Shown here one piece after another: positions 10,101-17,993 of a stretch of 64,000 nucleotides of DNA. The notes beneath the pieces were generated by a model. It worked only from the letters and a program-made list of their open reading frames with translations. It made no database searches and was not told the origin of the DNA. Position numbers and translations under genes: made by a program. This DNA comes from Nocardiopsis alba DSM 43377 (GTDB lineage Bacteria; Actinomycetota; Actinomycetes; Streptosporangiales; Streptosporangiaceae). The number at the start of each line of letters is the position of its first letter. Within the stretch, counting starts at the first letter, position 1. The DNA lies in NCBI RefSeq assembly GCF_000341225.1, contig NZ_ANAC01000012.1:1-64000 (forward strand), given 5' to 3'.

Positions 10101-10710
10101 CCAACTCCAGGTCGTTCAGCAGCTCGTGCCGGGCGGCTTCGGGGGTGTGCACCACCAGCACCTGTCCGAACCCGTCGACCCCGGCGGTCAACACCAGGTC
10201 CACATCCGGAAGGACATCGGGGTAGGTGGCCTGATCACCTTCGAGTACCGGTTCGGGGAGATCCTCATGCCAACTCAGCTCGACCGAATTGGAGCCCAGG
10301 CCGATCTTCGCCAGCACGGAGTCCCCGCCACCGGAGAAGAGGATGTCGGCCACCACGGCCTTGGGGCGCACCCGGCCACGGGAGTCGACCACCAGGTCGG
10401 TGTCGACGGGGGTCCACCCGTCGTCCTCACGCACGCGTACAGGGTGCGCGTTCTGCTCCATGGTGAAGCTGCCGTCAGGGTTGGCCAGATGACGAGTGGT
10501 CTCGGTGGTGGCTCCGGCGATCTCTACCGGCTCCCCGCTCTCCCGGGCCCGGATGATGGCCGCCTGCTCCGACGGGTCGGCGGTAGCGGCCGCGTTCTCC
10601 GCCGCGGGTGGAACAGGGGTTTCGTCCGCGTGCGCGGTCGAGTGCAGGAAGGGCGTGAGCAAGGTCGCGGCCAGGAGGGCAGCGGTCGATGCGCGCACGG
10701 CGCGGGGCAT
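7198..10710 (-). CDS. Secreted LamG / DNRLRE-domain protein partnering the RHS toxin
   Basis: The protein has 1170 aa. The N-terminal signal peptide cleaves near STAHA-DE (about residue 28). A beta-rich region of about 270 residues leads into a DNRLRE-type repeat region (about 290-480: AYVNRNYPTQSYWNY, FWRFSIDSRTRNADI). Ig-like segments follow (about 490-700), then two concanavalin/LamG domains (about 750-920 and 960-1150), each with HLGYQG and LVLYVDG or LVLYVNG motifs. Such proteins are commonly encoded just before secreted RHS toxins in actinomycetes and are thought to act at the cell surface, in binding or presentation. No catalytic motif is visible. It is 81 bp upstream of the RHS gene on the same strand. 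Confidence 0.85.
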   Translation of the reverse strand: MPRAVRASTAALLAATLLTPFLHSTAHADETPVPPAAENAAATADPSEQAAIIRARESGEPVEIAGATTETTRHLANPDGSFTMEQNAHPVRVREDDGWTPVDTDLVVDSRGRVRPKAVVADILFSGGGDSVLAKIGLGSNSVELSWHEDLPEPVLEGDQATYPDVLPDVDLVLTAGVDGFGQVLVVHTPEAARHELLNDLELGLTTEGVTMRLGEHGNLDAIGDKGQESVFSAVAPAMWDSSGEEEMAEDATVMAPTGARTALLDVDLAPDRIRLVPDTAMLTDEATLYPVYIDPSVAVSRVGRAYVNRNYPTQSYWNYATSHTPGVGYEPAQGNTKRAFWRFSIDSRTRNADITRATFRAKVTHAYGCSNAQVQLWRTDAITSSTTWNSQTSAWRTRLDTRTINAGRSNCPGGASPTVEFNATAGYVWSRDAGNATTTLGLRGNETRSSGNWDWRRFASNPTLQVDYNNPPETPTRLSDSHGGECATDPDAPRLINQTRPTFTAYVRDRDSTSAGRQKVKTRFAWWVDGERVGDVDTAMTDVAVWSSGSFQSVRSGTLPENVLITYRANANDGISWSGWSTRCYLMVSTDRPEQGPEVTSTDYPAGDVFHGSPGLPGEFTFSNNGVEDATGYKYALNDDSCVHDIEPSSPGGSVTITLTPRQEGPNRIYARTVDAFGNSSDCVLAYTFLVAPPSDPVALAFDEGQGDRAVDTIDPERGATLSEGVDWVRGRVGTVDNPDTDPTPRLNGTAVHTSGYTDGDPGPYDQINADYPAVDTSGTFSVSAWVNLDRAHAHHTAVAQEGEEQSAFHLGYQGNTGEWVFKMSPEDQYWDGSREWAVVTSSAPAETGVWTHLVGTHDSQTGELVLYVDGVRQGSATHTGPWEATGPLTVGRALFQGIGNYYWPGAVDDVKVWDRLVLDQTVTDTEQHSEIWRLANRPLAPEGHWSLDEYQGTTVADSTDHGLTATLHADPETAWDQAENDITFSPGVRLNGDDEYIQATGPAIRTDRSFTTAAWVRLDETGQSINTSALSQSGRFQSGFHLGYQGSNGNWTFKMAPHDDAPTDGSAGWTYAYSTTPARLGEWVHLAGVYDHTNGELVLYVNGFEESRVRVDHAWHADGPVRIGSGQHRGNNTYFWTGDLDDAHTYQGVLDERELSQVYAGQIPVPRL

Positions 10711-11081
10711 GGCGAAGTGCTCTCTAGACCCAGGTATGGGGGATGACCGAGCTGCGGGATGTGTCCCGGTCGACGGGACTCACTCGGGCGGACCCTGGGA
10801 ACGCGATGGAAGTTATCAGGGCAAAACGAACAAAGTTATAGTGACGTATATCACTCGTTCGGTCCAGGAGGCCTGAAATCGCGTAAAGCAAGCATGAATT
10901 GGCCCCAGGACACGCCAGAGTCCGCATCCGGCCAAGGGTTTGAGGTTTAGAACGTTTTCGAGGCAAAGCTCCTGAACAGGACCCGTCACGGAACGCCTGA
11001 CTCCCGGTTCCCGACACGCCTCCGGTCCCGGTCTACGGCCACCGTGTTTCGGTGCCCTTTCCTTGATCTACGCTTCGGTCC
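10711..11081. other. Intergenic promoter region of the LamG-RHS operon
   Basis: No credible gene lies here. The stretch 10805-10930 is clearly richer in A+T than its surroundings and carries an inverted repeat AGTGA-CGTATA-TCACT at 10840-10855, with TATAAC on the minus strand beside it. It is a likely promoter/operator for the minus-strand secreted operon. Confidence 0.35.
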
Positions 11082-11751
11082 GTGAGGACGACGACATGGA
11101 GCCGGGTTCGTGAGCGGGTCCAGGCCCTGGCTTCCACGGGTCGGGAGCACGACGCGTTCGAAGCGCGGAATCGGTACGGAGCCAAGGGGCACAGCCTGCC
11201 ACTCGCCGCCCCGCTCTCAGCGGCGGAGATCGCCGAGGTGGAGACACAGTGGGGCGTCTCGCTACCCGAGGACTACCGCGGGTTCCTCCTAGAGGTCGGT
11301 GCCGGCGGAGCGGGCCCCGGGGCTCAACGTACTGGGCAGAACAGCGACCGGATGGGCATGGGACGGGGGCGAGGGTCGGCCCCGGCACGCCATCTTGTCG
11401 GCCTCCTTCGTCACGGCCCGGGAACGAGTACGACTCCTGGCCGAGCATGAGGACCAAGAACCGGAACGGGCCGATTTCGCGACGCGGGAGGCGTTCGACG
11501 CCGCGTACAACGAGTGGCGCGACGCCGACGACCGCCTTTTCGCCAGGTTCGCGGACGGGGCCGTGTGCCTGAGTCACGAGGGATGCGGCCACTTCCACTG
11601 GCTCGTCGTGACAGGCCCCGAGCGCGGCAGCATGTGGGTCGACGGCTTCCCGGCCGAAGGGGGTTTCCGCCCCCTCGGCGCTTCAGGAGCGAGGGTCGGG
11701 TTCGCCGACTGGTACCTCGGCTGGGTCGCCACCTCTGAGTCCCTCCAGTGA
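11082..11751 (+). pseudogene. SMI1/KNR4 (SUKH) family protein, frameshifted
   Basis: The first frame (GTG at 11082) gives a typical SMI1/KNR4 start: WGVSLPEDYRGFLLEVGAGGAGPG. The family sequence then continues in another frame from about 11319: LNVLGRTATGWAWDGG, then AVCLSHEGCGHFHWLVVTGP and FADWYLGWV to the stop at 11751. Dropping one G from the GGGG run at 11319-11322 joins them into one protein of about 222 aa. SUKH proteins are frequent immunity proteins of polymorphic toxins, which fits the nearby RHS locus. It could equally be a sequencing error in a GC-rich homopolymer. Confidence 0.7.
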
Positions 11752-12194
11752 TCACGACCAGAGGAAGACCTGGGAACGGCGATGATGGGGTGCTGTCCGG
11801 CGAGGAAATACGCAAGGCGCTAGCGGACTCTCCCGGGCTATGCACTCCGTTTGTGTTCCTTATTTCTGGACTGGGGGTGGCTCGGGGCAGTATAAAGCAG
11901 CAACCTGATTCGGATGGTGAGAGAAACAAAGGTACGCGACGGTGTCCGGATGTCGGACTTCTCATCCGACGCATCAGGTTTCAAGCCTGCCAGTTGTGCC
12001 ATGTAACCATAGATGAAGTCCTCATCACTCATGAACGCCGCGTGCGTCCCTGATGTGATACCCAGTGCAAGGTCAGCGCATGTGTGGGCGAACTACGCGG
12101 GGCACCTTGCCGACCCCAGGCTCAGGCGTAAGAACTTAGGGCTCTAGTCTGTCCTAGGCAGCCGGGTGCGTTAAAACGCCCGCGAACTTTCCAG
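11752..12194. other. Intergenic region, no supported gene
   Basis: Short open frames occur on both strands, but none has a ribosome binding site, codon bias or recognisable motif. Base composition falls from about 70 % GC to near 50 % toward the following islet. Confidence 0.3.
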
Positions 12195-12452
12195 ATGGTC
12201 GCATGGGCGAAACTATCTACACGCCACGTTCAGAGGTGGTTCTATCTGCCACTGGCCGTCGATGCGTTGCCTGAGGAATGCCCACACCATGGAAAAATTC
12301 AACATGTATTGAACAATCTCGATGCTTTGTATTTAGATGAACCGCCCTCGAAGCTGGCTGGTGTTCAGTGGTTAATGCGCTTCCCGCTCCAGGGGTGTGT
12401 TGTCAAGGAAAAATCCAGGGACTCCACCATTGGGATGGCTGATTGTGAATAG
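12195..12452 (+). CDS. Doubtful small protein in low-GC islet
   Basis: An 85-codon ATG frame ends 22 bp before the membrane protein gene. It shows no clear ribosome binding site, signal sequence or known motif. Its low GC matches the downstream gene, so it could be the first gene of an imported pair, but chance is equally likely. Confidence 0.25.
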   Translation: MVAWAKLSTRHVQRWFYLPLAVDALPEECPHHGKIQHVLNNLDALYLDEPPSKLAGVQWLMRFPLQGCVVKEKSRDSTIGMADCE

Positions 12453-12474
12453 AAGAACAGGTGAGGAGATTTAA

Positions 12475-13095
12475 TTGCAGACTTCCATTGCTACGCTGGC
12501 TCAGGTTATTCCTGCCATTTACATTGCATTCACTATCTATCTCCAATATTCTCTTAAGTCAATGTTTGACACAAAACCTCTCGTTGATCAGGAGGTGAAG
12601 ATAAGGGAACGAGAAGCTGCGCTTGAGCGAGCTGATTGTGGCATCACTGCTCTTCGGGCTAGGAAGATTGACCCTGAATCCATCCCTGGCCGGCATGAGG
12701 AGGTGAAGCGACTCGCCAGTGCTCGATTTTACGCGCTAGAGGAGCTTATGCAGCTCAGGAAGGAGCTGTGTGCACTACGCTTTGGGTATATATTCATGGT
12801 GTACAGTATGACGGTAGTGTCACTGCTCGTTTCTCTGGCTGCTGTGGTCGAGTTCTATCTACTCTACCTGCTCTTTCATCAGTGGACTCAAGTGGTTCCA
12901 GTTCTGTTTGCGGTGGCAGCGCTAATGGCACTGCTTGGTATCTATTCGATTGGTGAATCCGTTGCCCGATTTGGCGACCCAAATCGGAGAATATGTCAAG
13001 TGAATGTGCATGGAGAAATCGCTTTTGGAGTTTGCTTGGTCGGTGGAATTGGGCTTCTTTTGGCGGCGGCGATTTCTGTGGCCGTGATTGCATGA
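12475..13095 (+). CDS. Membrane protein with coiled-coil segment, unknown function
   Basis: The protein has 206 aa and a TTG start behind a good GAGGAG site. A first hydrophobic helix (about residues 5-27) leads into a charged, probably coiled-coil stretch (about 38-95, rich in Glu/Arg/Lys). Three further membrane helices follow (about 104-128, 132-156, 178-205). It matches no family I recognise. The gene has far lower GC than the chromosome and sits near a toxin/immunity locus, which suggests horizontal origin; a role as immunity or defence membrane protein is only a guess. Confidence 0.6.
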   Translation: MQTSIATLAQVIPAIYIAFTIYLQYSLKSMFDTKPLVDQEVKIREREAALERADCGITALRARKIDPESIPGRHEEVKRLASARFYALEELMQLRKELCALRFGYIFMVYSMTVVSLLVSLAAVVEFYLLYLLFHQWTQVVPVLFAVAALMALLGIYSIGESVARFGDPNRRICQVNVHGEIAFGVCLVGGIGLLLAAAISVAVIA

Positions 13096-13392
13096 GAGTT
13101 ATCCATGTGTGGAGAATCTCTCCGGATTTAATTTGATTGTATGTCAGAATAAATGCATCGGTCTTTTGGTGTGAGGGCTGCGTCTCTCGGTGAGAGAAAA
13201 ATCCAGGCTAGTTAGGGTTCACCTTCAGCCTCGCCCGTGGTCGAGAGCTAGTCCTTCCTGGGAATCGCCGATCTCTGGGATGGTTATCCGGAGGGGGATC
13301 CGACTACGGACGCTTTCCAGTAGGACTCCCGCGAATCGGAGAGTGAGGGGGCACGTGCCTACTGGACTGCCCGCCCGTGAGGAGGGCGAAGG
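13096..13392. other. Intergenic region between membrane protein and lipoprotein
   Basis: No supported gene. The first 90 bases remain AT-rich (islet tail); GC returns to the chromosomal level near 13190. Confidence 0.3.
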
Positions 13393-13632
13393 GTGAGAGC
13401 ACACGGCTTCATTCGCATCGTTCTGACGACTGCCCTCCTTATCGGCTTGGTGGGATGTACTCGATCCGATGACCCTTTCCTGATCACGAATGAACTGGAT
13501 GTGTCGATCAGTCATTGGGCGTCGGCCTCCTGCCGAGACGACCTCTACCTGATCGTCGAAGCCGAGGACGGGCGTAGGTTCGTGCACGAGCCTCCGCTCT
13601 GCGACGACGGCCACTGGGTCATCTCGGAATGA
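13393..13632 (+). CDS. Small predicted lipoprotein
   Basis: The protein has 79 aa with a GTG start preceded by GAGGGCGAAGG. The N-terminus is a lipoprotein signal: basic residues, a hydrophobic core, and lipobox LVGC with the acceptor Cys at about residue 22. The mature part of about 58 aa holds two more Cys (about 48 and 70) that may form a disulfide. The function is unknown. The position after the SMI1 and membrane genes allows an immunity-type role, but nothing proves it. Confidence 0.6.
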   Translation: MRAHGFIRIVLTTALLIGLVGCTRSDDPFLITNELDVSISHWASASCRDDLYLIVEAEDGRRFVHEPPLCDDGHWVISE

Positions 13633-13709
13633 TCAGGAGGCTCTTCCCTCTGGAGGTACGGGGAGCGGCCATGAGCCGGTGTTCTCGAACCCCTTCTGGA
13701 CGGTAAGAA

Positions 13710-13758
13710 GCCCCCGGTGGACGGGTTTTCGCCCAAGAATTCCCGGTCCGCCGGGGGC
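13710..13758 (+). terminator. Hairpin downstream of the lipoprotein gene
   Basis: Arms 13710-13722 and 13746-13758 (GCCCCCGG.GGAC type) pair over 13 positions with one wobble, around a 23-base loop. It is placed between the plus-strand lipoprotein gene and the end of the minus-strand MerR gene, as expected for a bidirectional terminator. Confidence 0.45.
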
Positions 13759-13858
13759 GCCACACGCTGTAGCGCCGCTCCACGACCGTCATGGTCACGC
13801 CGCCCCGAACCCCGGCGGCCTTGGAGACACCGCCGGACGGGTCACTCGGAACGGGCCC

Positions 13859-14596
13859 TCAGCTCTCCCGCTCCTCCGAAGACGGATCCTCCGCCAAGAG
13901 ACCGTGGACCTCCCGCAACGCCGCGAGCTGCGCCGGGTTGTAGAGGTCGACCAGGGCCTGGGCCACGGTGATCATGGCGTCGCGCTTCCTGCCGCGAACG
14001 AAGAGCCCCGGGTTCTCCACGGAGGGGTACTCCTCGCGGATGGAGCGGATGGAAGGGGCCATGCGCTCCGCCAGATCGCGGACCGTCTCCTCGTCGGCGT
14101 CCGCGGGGAGAGCGTTGAACTCGGCGTCGACCTTCTCGTGGGTGGCCGACATATCTCGGATGTCCTGGATGAACTCTTCGGTGAAGAGTCGCGCGGAGAC
14201 CATGATCATCGCCCGATCCGCGTCCGACAGATGTGAGGCCACCTCCTCGAACCCCGCCGGGACGTCCGCCGACGTACGATGCCGCAACAGCGGCGCGAGC
14301 TCGGCGCGGATCGCCTGTTGCCGCTCGATCGAGGCGGCCAGCTCATCGTCCAGGGCCCGCACCGTATCGACGAAGCCCTCCTCCGGCCCGTCCAACAGAG
14401 CGATCTGCGACAACGACATCCCCAGGTCGCGCAACCGCCTGATCTGCAACAGCCGCACCAGGTGGTTCGTGTCGTAGCGCTTGTAGCCGTTCAGAGCCCG
14501 CTCCGGCTCCTCCATCAGCCCGATGGAGTGATAGTGCCGGATGGTCTTGATGGTCGTGCCCGCCAACGCGGCGAGTTCACGGGTGCTCCAGGCCAT
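13859..14596 (-). CDS. MerR-family transcriptional regulator
   Basis: The protein has 245 aa from the ATG giving MAWSTRELAALAG; an upstream in-frame GTG at 14644 is less family-like. The N-terminal winged helix is TRELAALAGTTIKTIRHYHS followed by NGYKRY and LLQIRRLRDLGMSLSQI, the classic MerR signature. The C-terminal part of about 150 aa is helical, Glu-rich and of the kind that binds small ligands, with no metal-binding Cys cluster. No ribosome binding site is visible, so it may be leaderless. It is divergent from the S9 peptidase gene 258 bp away, a plausible target. Confidence 0.85.
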   Translation of the reverse strand: MAWSTRELAALAGTTIKTIRHYHSIGLMEEPERALNGYKRYDTNHLVRLLQIRRLRDLGMSLSQIALLDGPEEGFVDTVRALDDELAASIERQQAIRAELAPLLRHRTSADVPAGFEEVASHLSDADRAMIMVSARLFTEEFIQDIRDMSATHEKVDAEFNALPADADEETVRDLAERMAPSIRSIREEYPSVENPGLFVRGRKRDAMITVAQALVDLYNPAQLAALREVHGLLAEDPSSEERES

Positions 14597-14854
14597 CAGA
14601 GGAAGACGTACGTGCTCGACATACACCCATTCTCCGGGTTCCACCGACGGAACGGAACCATCGCCGAACCACCGGGAACGCCACGCCCACCGAGGGATCC
14701 GGCCGACACCGGAACGGCCGGATCCGAGAAGCGGGATTTGACCATGCCCCTAGGGCATCGTTTGTGATGTGGGTGTCCGGGACGAACCCGGATGCGCCGA
14801 CCCCGTCGAGGCATCCGCCGTCCCCTCCGACGACCGACCCGAAAGGGCACAGCC

Positions 14855-16759
14855 ATGAGCAGCGCGGACCACGGAACCCGACCCCGACGCATCGAGATCG
14901 AAGAACTCTTCGCCGACCCCTCCTTCGCCAACCCGAAGATCTCGCCCGACGGGACCCGGATGGCCTACCTCGCCCCCGAACACGGACGACGCAACGTCTG
15001 GGTGCGAGGCATCGACCAGGACCATGACCAGGCCCGCTGCGTCACCCACGACGACCGGCGGGGCATCACCACCTACCTGTGGTCCGACGACTCGCGCTGG
15101 CTCCTCTACCTCCAGGACACCGACGGCAACGAGGACTGGCACCTGTACCGGGTCGACCTCGACGACCCGGACGCGCCCGCCGTCGACCTCACCCCTCTCC
15201 CCGAAGGATCCCGGGTCTTCGGAGCCGAAGAGCTCCCCTCCCACCCCGGCCACGTGCTCGTGACCATGAACCAGCGGCCGATGTCCCTCGACCTGTTCCG
15301 CGTCGAGGTCGCCACCGGCGAGATCACACTCCACCACGAACAGGCCGGCCCCACGGAGAACGTGCTCCTGGACCACGACGGCCGCCCCGTGTTCGCCTCC
15401 CACCTCGAAGAGGACGGCACGCTGGAGTTCTCCGCCATCGATCCCGACACCGGAGACCACAAGAGCCTCATCCGTATGGGAGGCGCCGAATATCCGCTGG
15501 GCGTCCACCCGCAACTGGTGACCCCCGACGGCACCGGCCTCGTCATCGGCGCCTACCACGAATCGGACCACCTCAGACTCGTCCGTATCGACCGCGAGAC
15601 CGGCGAGATCACCGTCCTGGCCGCCCTCGAGGACCAGAGCCTCGACATCATGGGCACCATGCTCCCCGGCGTCCTGCCGCCCACCGTCTACACCCACCGC
15701 CGCACCGGAGAGATCCTCGCCGCCCGCTTCGTCGGACCGCGCCCCCACATCGAGGTGCTCGACGACGACTTCGCCGAGGTCTACGCCAAGCTCTCCACCC
15801 TCTCCGACGGCGTCCTCGGCACCCTGTCCTCCGACGACACCGGACGCCACTGGATCGCCACCTTCGTCCACGACCGTGACCCCGCCGTCGCCTGGTACTA
15901 CGACCACGAGACCGGGCAGAGCCGCCGACTCTTCCGGCCCTACCCGCACCTGGACCCGGCCGACCTCGCGCCCATGGAGGCGGTCGAGTTCCCCGCACGC
16001 GACGGACTGCCGCTGCACGGCCTGCTCACCCTCCCCATCGGAGTCGCCCCCGAGAGGCTGCCGCTCGTACTGCTCGTGCACGGCGGACCCTGGATGCACG
16101 ACACCTGGGGCTACAACCCCCAAGCGCAGCTCCTCGCCAACCGAGGCCACGCCGTACTCCAGGTCAACTTCCGCGGCTCCACCGGCTACGGCCGCCGCCA
16201 CACCACCGCCGCCATCGGCCAATTCGCCGGAGCCATGCACGACGACCTGCTCGACGCCGTCGACTGGGCCGTCGACCAGGGCTACGCAGACCCCGACCGG
16301 ATCGGCATCATGGGCGGCTCCTACGGCGGCTACGCGGCCCTCGTCGGAGTCACCTTCACCCCCGACCGCTTCGCCGCCGCCGTCGACATCGTCGGCATCG
16401 CCGACCTGGCCAGCTTCATGCGCAACCTGCCGCCGTTCAGCCGCCCCTACCTGATGACCAGCTGGTACGCCTACGTCGGTGACCCGGACATTCCCGAGCA
16501 GGAGGTCGACATGCTCGAACGGTCTCCGATCAGCCGGGTCGACAAGATCACCACGCCGTTGTTGGTGGCCCATGGGGCCAACGACGTACGGGTCATGCAG
16601 GGGGAGTCGGACAAGATCGTCGCCTCGCTGGAGGAACGAGGGGTGCCGGTGGAGTACCTGCTGGCCGAGGACGAGGGGCACGGGTTCGCCAACCCGGAGA
16701 ACGAGATCCGGTTGCAGGAGGCGATCTTGAGGCACTTCGAGAAGCACCTGGGGGAGTAG
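14855..16759 (+). CDS. S9 family peptidase (prolyl oligopeptidase / acylaminoacyl-peptidase type)
   Basis: The protein has 634 aa from ATG 14855. A beta-propeller N-terminal domain (about residues 15-370) is followed by an alpha/beta hydrolase domain. The nucleophile motif is GGSYGGYAA (Ser about 489), with catalytic Asp (HGANDVRV, about 577) and His (DEGHGF, about 609). There is no signal peptide, so it is probably a cytoplasmic exo- or oligopeptidase. The last 42 bases of the gene recur in degenerate form at 17738-17779, upstream of the next CRISPR leader. Confidence 0.92.
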   Translation: MSSADHGTRPRRIEIEELFADPSFANPKISPDGTRMAYLAPEHGRRNVWVRGIDQDHDQARCVTHDDRRGITTYLWSDDSRWLLYLQDTDGNEDWHLYRVDLDDPDAPAVDLTPLPEGSRVFGAEELPSHPGHVLVTMNQRPMSLDLFRVEVATGEITLHHEQAGPTENVLLDHDGRPVFASHLEEDGTLEFSAIDPDTGDHKSLIRMGGAEYPLGVHPQLVTPDGTGLVIGAYHESDHLRLVRIDRETGEITVLAALEDQSLDIMGTMLPGVLPPTVYTHRRTGEILAARFVGPRPHIEVLDDDFAEVYAKLSTLSDGVLGTLSSDDTGRHWIATFVHDRDPAVAWYYDHETGQSRRLFRPYPHLDPADLAPMEAVEFPARDGLPLHGLLTLPIGVAPERLPLVLLVHGGPWMHDTWGYNPQAQLLANRGHAVLQVNFRGSTGYGRRHTTAAIGQFAGAMHDDLLDAVDWAVDQGYADPDRIGIMGGSYGGYAALVGVTFTPDRFAAAVDIVGIADLASFMRNLPPFSRPYLMTSWYAYVGDPDIPEQEVDMLERSPISRVDKITTPLLVAHGANDVRVMQGESDKIVASLEERGVPVEYLLAEDEGHGFANPENEIRLQEAILRHFEKHLGE

Positions 16760-16865
16760 GGGTGTAGGGGTTTCGAGAGTTCGTGTTGTGAGGGCGGGGC
16801 GGGGGAGCGGGGGGTGGGGGTTGTGGGAGGGGTGCGGGGTGGCTGTGGTCGCGAGGGGCTCGGGT

Positions 16866-17005
16866 GTTCGTGAGAGCATGCCGGGGGAGTGGGAAGTGGA
16901 AACGGCGCTGGGCGCTGTCGGTGAGGGAAGGTCGAGGTCGGCTGTTCCTTAACCGGCGAGTAGGTCTCGCGAAGATAACGCCCCGCGTTGTTGCAGGTCA
17001 TTAAG
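16866..17005 (+). promoter_or_regulatory. CRISPR leader, copy 1
   Basis: This is one of five related leaders. It runs from the box TTCGTGAGAGCATG through CTTAACCGGCGAGTAGGT to a palindrome (GATAACGC-CCC-GCGTTGTT) 32 bases before the array, then GCAGGTCATTAAGC. It lies directly after the S9 peptidase gene and is 8 bases longer than copies 2-4. Confidence 0.75.
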
Positions 17006-17094
17006 CTGAGCCCCACGCACGTGGGGATGGACCGCGCTCCCACTCCCTCAACAAGGAGGCCCTGTCGTGAGCCCCACGCACGTGGGGATGGGCC
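17006..17094 (+). CRISPR. CRISPR array 1: two repeats, one spacer
   Basis: There are repeats at 17006-17033 and 17067-17094 around a 33-base spacer (period 61). The repeat is 28 nt, begins GTGAGCCCC, has the core CCCCACGCACGTGGGG and ends ATGGACC, which is the type I-E class. The first repeat reads CTGAG because one G at the leader junction has been lost; the second ends GGGCC. There is no cas gene nearby. Confidence 0.85.
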
Positions 17095-17103
17095 GACCAA
17101 GAA

Positions 17104-17140
17104 GGGCCTGGTGGTTCCAAGATTCGGAACCACCAGGCCC
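17104..17140. terminator. Strong hairpin after array 1
   Basis: GGGCCTGGTGGTTCC and its perfect complement form a 15-bp stem with a 7-base loop. It lies between the end of CRISPR array 1 (plus) and the end of the flavoprotein gene (minus), and could terminate transcription in both directions. Confidence 0.7.
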
Positions 17141-17158
17141 ACCATGCTCGGAGACCGG

Positions 17159-17671
17159 TTAGGCTGTGGCCTTCGCCACCGCTTCCGCGACCTCTTCCCA
17201 AGATGGCAGGCTCTTCTCCTCGCTCCTGAGCACCGACACCGAAGGCATGGCCTCAAGTTCCTGGAGGCTTCGCCTGAATGCAGGGTGCCCCGCGAGCGCC
17301 TCACCGGCCTTCGGCACGATGATCGTCGGGACACCGCGACCGATCATCTCGCAGGCCAAGGCGACGGCGAACGTGTCGGTCAACCCGAGGGCGGTCTTGT
17401 TCGTGCTGTTGAACGACCAGGGGCAGGCCACTACGGCTGCACCGGGAGGCATGCTGCGTCCCGTTCCCGGAAGCCGGAACTCGGTCCTCACGGGTTCCCC
17501 GGTGAGGTCGGCGAGGGCGTCCAGGTCGTGGAAGCGCGCTCCCATGGGAGTGGACAGGACCGCGACGTGCCGGCCCTGGTTCTGGAGGAGTTCCACGAGA
17601 CCGTTCACCGGCTCGTGGTCGCTGGTGGACGCTCCGGACAGGAGCAGGTACAGGGGGCGCTGATCAGTCAT
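17159..17671 (-). CDS. Flavoprotein-fold protein (HFCD family)
   Basis: The protein has 170 aa. The N-terminal strand YLLLSGAS, the middle motif VVACPWSFNSTNKTALGLTD and the following IVPKAGEAL segment match the flavoprotein family that includes phosphopantothenoyl-cysteine decarboxylase and peptidyl-Cys decarboxylases, where a PASANT-like loop binds FMN. It would be a single-domain enzyme; the substrate cannot be told. It stands alone between CRISPR arrays 1 and 2, which are direct repeats around it. Confidence 0.7.
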   Translation of the reverse strand: MTDQRPLYLLLSGASTSDHEPVNGLVELLQNQGRHVAVLSTPMGARFHDLDALADLTGEPVRTEFRLPGTGRSMPPGAAVVACPWSFNSTNKTALGLTDTFAVALACEMIGRGVPTIIVPKAGEALAGHPAFRRSLQELEAMPSVSVLRSEEKSLPSWEEVAEAVAKATA

Positions 17672-17737
17672 GGGACCAGTTTCGGGGGTCCCGGTCGCAT
17701 CCTCGACATCAGCCCCTGCAACGGCTCAGGGCCCGAC

Positions 17738-17779
17738 TGCAGGAAGCGATCTTGAAGCACTTCGAGGAGTACCTGGGGG
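17738..17779 (+). repeat. Duplicated 3' end of the S9 peptidase gene
   Basis: These 42 bases match 16713-16754 (the last codons of the S9 gene) at 38 of 42 positions. Beyond it, alignable sequence continues into leader copy 2 just as it does from the gene into leader copy 1. This shows a segmental duplication that carried the gene end together with the leader. Confidence 0.8.
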
Positions 17780-17861
17780 TGGGTGGGTCTTGGGGGCTCG
17801 GTTCGTGAGGAGGGGAACGGGAGTGTAGGCGGGGCGCTCGTGGCTGTGAGGGGCTCAGGTA

Positions 17862-17993
17862 TTCGTGAGAGCATGTCGGGAAGTGGAAGCGGTGCTGGGC
17901 ACTGCCGGTGAAGGATGGTCGAGGTCGGCTGGTTCTTAACCGGCGAGTAGGTATCGCGAAGATAACGCTCCACGTTGTTGCAGGTCATTAAGT
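17862..17993 (+). promoter_or_regulatory. CRISPR leader, copy 2
   Basis: This leader of 132 nt runs from the TTCGTGAGAGCATG box to the first repeat. It carries CTTAACCGGCGAGTAGGT and the palindrome region GATAACGCTCCACGTTGTTG at 17961-17980, 33 bases ahead of the repeat. One arm of the palindrome has a G-to-A change. Confidence 0.75.

Noticed and set aside
11940-12003. tRNA-like arm: TCGGA-CTTCTCA-TCCGA followed by a T-arm-like CAGG..CCTG
   Set aside because: The anticodon-like stem is perfect, but position 37 is a pyrimidine, the T-loop is out of register and no 5' acceptor strand pairs with the 3' end.
11838-12032. 64-codon minus-strand frame
   Set aside because: There is no ribosome binding site, family motif or coding bias.
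14750-16879. 709-codon minus-strand frame
   Set aside because: It is antisense to the S9 peptidase, whose catalytic motifs are intact.
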